Source of the DNA: Paulownia fortunei
Taxonomy: Eukaryota > Streptophyta > Magnoliopsida > Lamiales > Paulowniaceae
Assembly (NCBI GenBank): GCA_019321725.1
Contig: CM033122.1
Span: forward strand, 434,001-498,000
Reading direction: 5' to 3'
Length of the DNA: 64,000 bases
In this document: positions 60,052 to 64,000 of the stretch, piece by piece
Layout of the letters: each line of letters starts with the position of its first letter
Position numbering within the stretch: the first letter of the stretch is position 1
Position numbers and translations under genes: made by a program
Notes under the pieces: model-generated
Database searches by the model: none
The model's input: the letters and a program-made list of their open reading frames with translations, nothing else
Told to the model about the DNA's origin: nothing

Positions 60052-63000
60052 TTGTTCTTGAATGAAGTGTTGGTTGATTGAATAATTGCTGCTTTTAAGG
60101 TAGCAAGAAAAAAAACTGTGTTTGGAAGCATTTTGTTAGTATGAGCTTAGTTTAGCTCTAGTTATGTCTAGCAATTGAAGGATGTTTCTGTTCATTGATG
60201 TCAAAGTATTTAGTCATTGAACTGACTATTGGATCAATGATTATTCATGGATTGTTTATAAAGATTGGCAAATATTATATGTAGTATATTGCTATTTGGG
60301 CTACAGGTTACTCTTCTTTCTACTTCTTTTGTGCTTGATTTTAGCAGCTCAACAAAGAATACTCCCAAAAAGAAAAGAATTTAAAACAAATAAGACAATG
60401 AGTCATAGCAAAAAGGAAGAAGAAAGGATAAAGTTAGCTTAGCTCTACTTCTAATTCTTGGTGAGAACTTCAGTTTGGAATTCTAGCAGCATATCTCATT
60501 CAAGTTTTGAGTAGGTAAATTAAAACTCTCAGTAAAATGTTTTGGAACCCCTTTCTTATTTTGTTATCCTCTATGAATTGGATATGTTGTTTAAAGTTGG
60601 ACCTTCTCTGTTCATGTTAGCTTCATTTGTTTAGGTAAAGAAGGAAATGTAGTATATTTGCGTGGAACTGCTAACTAATACGTTGATTTAGACTATGGAA
60701 TGCTATAGACCCTTTTCTGTTATCTGTGGAAAAATTCACCAGAAAAGAAGAACAACCTGACTTATGATTACAGGTGAACTGGGAAAGAAATTGCAGATTG
60801 AGGGCCTAGCTTCCCCTGTTCTGTGGATGCACAAAAGCTGTATGAAAATAGTTCCATCAAAATATCTGCTCTTTATCTGCGGGCCAGGCTGAGATTGAGA
60901 CAACCTGTGACCCTGATGCTTCCTTTCATCGAACAATTTCAAGTTCTTCAAGGGTTGTTTCTACATTTATTATCCTACTTTACGACCCTTGAACAATAGC
61001 AATCTTGGTAGTTAAGTGGGAACATGAAAAGCAAAAGCATAACTACCTATGGGTTTTCAACATGTAGAACCAAAACCAAATTAGTTTGTAAATTCTGTGC
61101 TCAGACAAGCAAGAATTAGCATTCTGTTCAAGCAATTTGAACCCTGACATGTAATTGTCATGTTCATAATATAGAGAGAAAAATAAAAAATAAAAAAAAT
61201 ACCAACTTGAAATCAATGTTGTCTTGCATCAATATTTAGTTTTATCCTTTTTTTTTTGTTTTTTTTTTGGCTTGGGCAAATCAAGAATATACGCATACAA
61301 TATGATATTGGTGAAGTGCATGAACTTGAGAATGCCTTATGTTCATGCATCTGAATTCTGATATATGTTGATGGATATATGACAGAGAAAAATAGAAAAA
61401 GAGAGAAAGGCAATAGCAGCATTTTTTGTATAATTCATACGTATATTCCAAGGAAGCAGGCCACTTGAGCGACAATGAAAGGGAATATAATTGAATGAAA
61501 TTGAATAAGCCAGCATCACCAAGAATCTGCCACAGAAAAACTCTTTATCATGTCTCTTTCCTAGGAGCTGCGGCTAGAAAAATGCTTAATTATTTATTTT
61601 TAAAACATTATTAGAGTGTTCTTTACTCTTAAATATTATTTCGAAGGAAAATAGAAAATAAAACAGATTTCAAGAAAAGATTAATTATTAGCTACGTTTC
61701 TATGTGTGAAAACTCCTGCTTTAAATGGTGCGTGCAAGAAGAGATGTCCCTTAATTTCAAAGTCAAGGTTTTGCTAATCGGATGAGACCTCTATTCCCAG
61801 ACTCTATATGTCATCTCCTAGTTACAGGTCAGATTTTTGAAACGTGTATGTTATACTAATACCTGTTTGGCTTTTCCCATAAAAAAAAAAACAATTAAAT
61901 CATCAGTCCAGATCATTAACGAAATTCGATGGAGGATGCGATTTTGTTAACATTTGAGATGAAAAATTTGTTGGATGGATGCATGGCCTTAGCCCGCATA
62001 AAATGATAGAAATATAAGAAAATTGGTGGAAATTAAAAATTCTTGTTGAAAATTGAAAGTCAGTTGAGACATATCCGCGATTTACCCCATTCAGTGTGTT
62101 AGAGGTAGGTGTTTTAGAGGTTTAAAATTAGTTCGATAAAGTTGAGATACATGAATTAAAAAAAAAAAAAAAAAAGATGTCGCTATAGCTATTAGCATAG
62201 AAGATGTAGTACAGAGAATTTAAATTATTTATCAGTTTTTGCTTTTTTGCTTTAAAATGCTTTATTATGAAAGATTAAGTGGTCTCATAATTATAACAAC
62301 ATTCTTTTGCAATACTGCAAACTCGGGAAATTCTAGGGAAGTTTTTATCCTTCTTTTCTCTTTTTCTTATTATTATTTTGAATCTTGAATTTTAATGAAA
62401 AAAAATAAGTATGAAAGTACAAAGTTGTAGTATTTGAAATGATAAATATATTCTTTTAGTATTTTTTGAATAATTTTTTATACTAAAATCCAAACTCCAA
62501 AATAAGAACCATAAGACTTTTTATACCTAGTTATAATATCCACATAAAGGTTTGGCATTAGCAAAATCTCTGTTCTCTATCCTCTCGATCCCATTATTCA
62601 TTATAAGACTTGCCAACAAGAAGAAAAAATCCACCAAAAAGACTGATGGTTTTTTCTGTTGGAAATGTTGCGCTGAAAGAGGCTAAGGTTGAATTTCAGA
62701 CAGGTCCTGGCAGGAGCAGCAGTTTTCCCTTTCTATTTCTGGAAAAAAATGAGGATTATTGATTTATTTCCACTACCTACGTCCAAGGGGTAGAAGTAGC
62801 CACTAGGGTTTGTTCATTATTGTAGTACATGTACATTCATTTTGTACGTGCCCTCTACAGGTTTTGTACTACGTACATTTCTTGTCTACATAGTTTCACT
62901 ATGCAGCTTTGCAACATAATGCCCATATACCCTTACTAAGGGATAAACATTTATTATTAATAAACCTATTTGTCGAGAAAAATTATATTTTTGGTTCAAA

Positions 63001-63957
63001 AGTTAATATTTTTGATACTTTAAATCAATTTATTGGTTTTCAATAATTACATAAAAAATACAAATGAATAGCAAAAATCCATTCTTGTCCTTCTTTCTCC
63101 TTTGAGTAGCTTACATAATTCTCCCTCTCCACCACGTTCAAAGTTCTCATAAGTAAAAAAAGAGAAAAAAAATAAAATAAAAGGAGATTTCATATTTATA
63201 AAGGATACAGAAATTGTTGGAGGACAATGATTTGGGGGGTTCATTTAATTTGTCCTAAAAATAAATTATCCATTGGTCATTAACTAATTATGTGGTTATT
63301 AAATACCAGAGTAAATTATCTAGTATATTTTTTATTTTTAAATGCATTAAAGATTAGTTGCCTTTCATGTATTTTCACATAGTTTTACATATTAAAGATA
63401 CACACAATGAATATATATTCCTTTTCGTGGTCCATTTAATTGACGTGTAATAAAGCAACTTTAACGAAAAATATATTAAGATACCCACATCACTCACTAA
63501 ATATATTTTTATTTAATTTAATACTTCAATTTGAGCAAAAAAAATATAAATTCGTACAAAATTTAAAATTTCAAAATATATACAAAAACTAATGGTAAAA
63601 AGTTGTGTATTGATAAGCACACGCTAGCAACTTAATAACGTACAAGAATGTAAGAATTGTAGTACAACCCAAAAAACAAAAAAAAAAGAAAGGACAAAAA
63701 GAATAGAAAGAAAAAGATACAAAATCCTTATCTCCTCCATGGCTCCACCCAATAAATCTATTCCAAGAATTCAAAAGTCCAATCCAACCCCACCAGAAAG
63801 TCCTCATAATTCCCTCTTTTCTTTATTATTACCAAACAGAAGAACACAACCAATCAGCCAACTGAAAAAATCAGACCTTTTGCGTCCCCTTCTTTCCTAG
63901 AATTCCTCGCATCAACGCCACCGGAAGAGAAGAATTATTCTTTTCATTTCTGCAAAG
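60052..63957. other. Intergenic, no gene recognised
   Basis: Next to 60052 lies the DUF1677 3' region. 60736-60950 has an open minus-strand frame without ATG or known domain. The stretch 62820-62890 carries clustered TGTAC/TACGTA motifs. The final 300 bases are the COPT5-like promoter and leader. Confidence 0.5.
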
Positions 63958-64000
63958 ATGATGCACATGACTTTTTACTGGGGCAGAAGAGTTACAATTC
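63958..64000 (+). CDS. COPT5: Copper transporter COPT5-like, first 14 codons (cut by window end)
   Basis: The ATG at 63958 opens MMHMTFYWGRRVTI, and the window ends there. Plant Ctr-family copper transporters have this Met-rich start followed by FYWG; COPT5 begins MMHMTFYWG directly, without the longer His/Met-rich tail of COPT1/2. COPT5 moves copper(I) out of vacuolar or prevacuolar compartments as a trimer with three membrane helices. Only the start is visible, so copy integrity cannot be judged. The first ATG is followed at once by a second (63961). Confidence 0.75.
   Translation, partial: MMHMTFYWGRRVTI

Noticed and set aside
60736..60951. 71-codon minus-strand frame (KNLKLFDERKHQGHRLSQS)
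   Set aside because: Starts at TTG, no family recognised; kept only as a possible exon remnant.

Overview
The window is nuclear DNA from a flowering plant, almost certainly a eudicot. It is AT-rich and most genes are split by GT-AG introns. The genes are plant-specific or plant-type: cellulose synthase CESA1, HY5, a BT1 carrier, a DOG1-domain protein, DUF1677, a COPT copper transporter and plant natriuretic-peptide-like genes. The species cannot be named from the sequence. No operon, CRISPR array, phage or bacterial system is present. I did not find a convincing novel multi-gene system; the best unusual items are gene decay events, an organelle-derived tRNA fossil and two unknown conserved-looking genes.

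Left part (1-11 kb): a CDC20-like WD40 gene remnant on the minus strand, then two related minus-strand EG45/expansin-like (PNP-like) secreted-protein genes at 1.3-2.2 kb and 8.4-9.1 kb, separated by about 6 kb of microsatellites and degenerate repeats. The first copy appears to have lost its ancestral stop codon.

Central part (11-43 kb): a BT1 adenine nucleotide carrier (+, 3 exons), an Alba-domain nucleic-acid-binding protein (-, 5 exons), full-length CESA1 (-, 14 exons, 1084 residues), HY5 (-, 4 exons, 157 residues), a small basic protein (-), a putative ER membrane protein (+, 3 exons), a 425-residue intronless unknown protein (-), and a DOG1-domain gene (-, 2 exons) with a one-base frameshift. 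BT1 next to CESA1 matches the neighbouring Arabidopsis loci At4g32400 and At4g32410.

Right part (43-64 kb): CID7, a PAM2-CUE-DUF1771-Smr protein (-, 5 coding exons), a gene-poor AT-rich stretch of about 7 kb holding a decayed plastid trnI-CAU copy and foldback repeats, a DUF1677 gene (+), and at the right edge the first codons of a COPT5-like copper transporter (+).

The genes are independent eukaryotic loci with no shared pathway. CESA1 makes primary-wall cellulose, HY5 is the light-signalling bZIP factor, BT1 exports adenine nucleotides, and CID7 is a poly(A)-binding-protein interactor. All exon boundaries were placed by eye from reading frame, GT-AG signals and family similarity, without transcript data.
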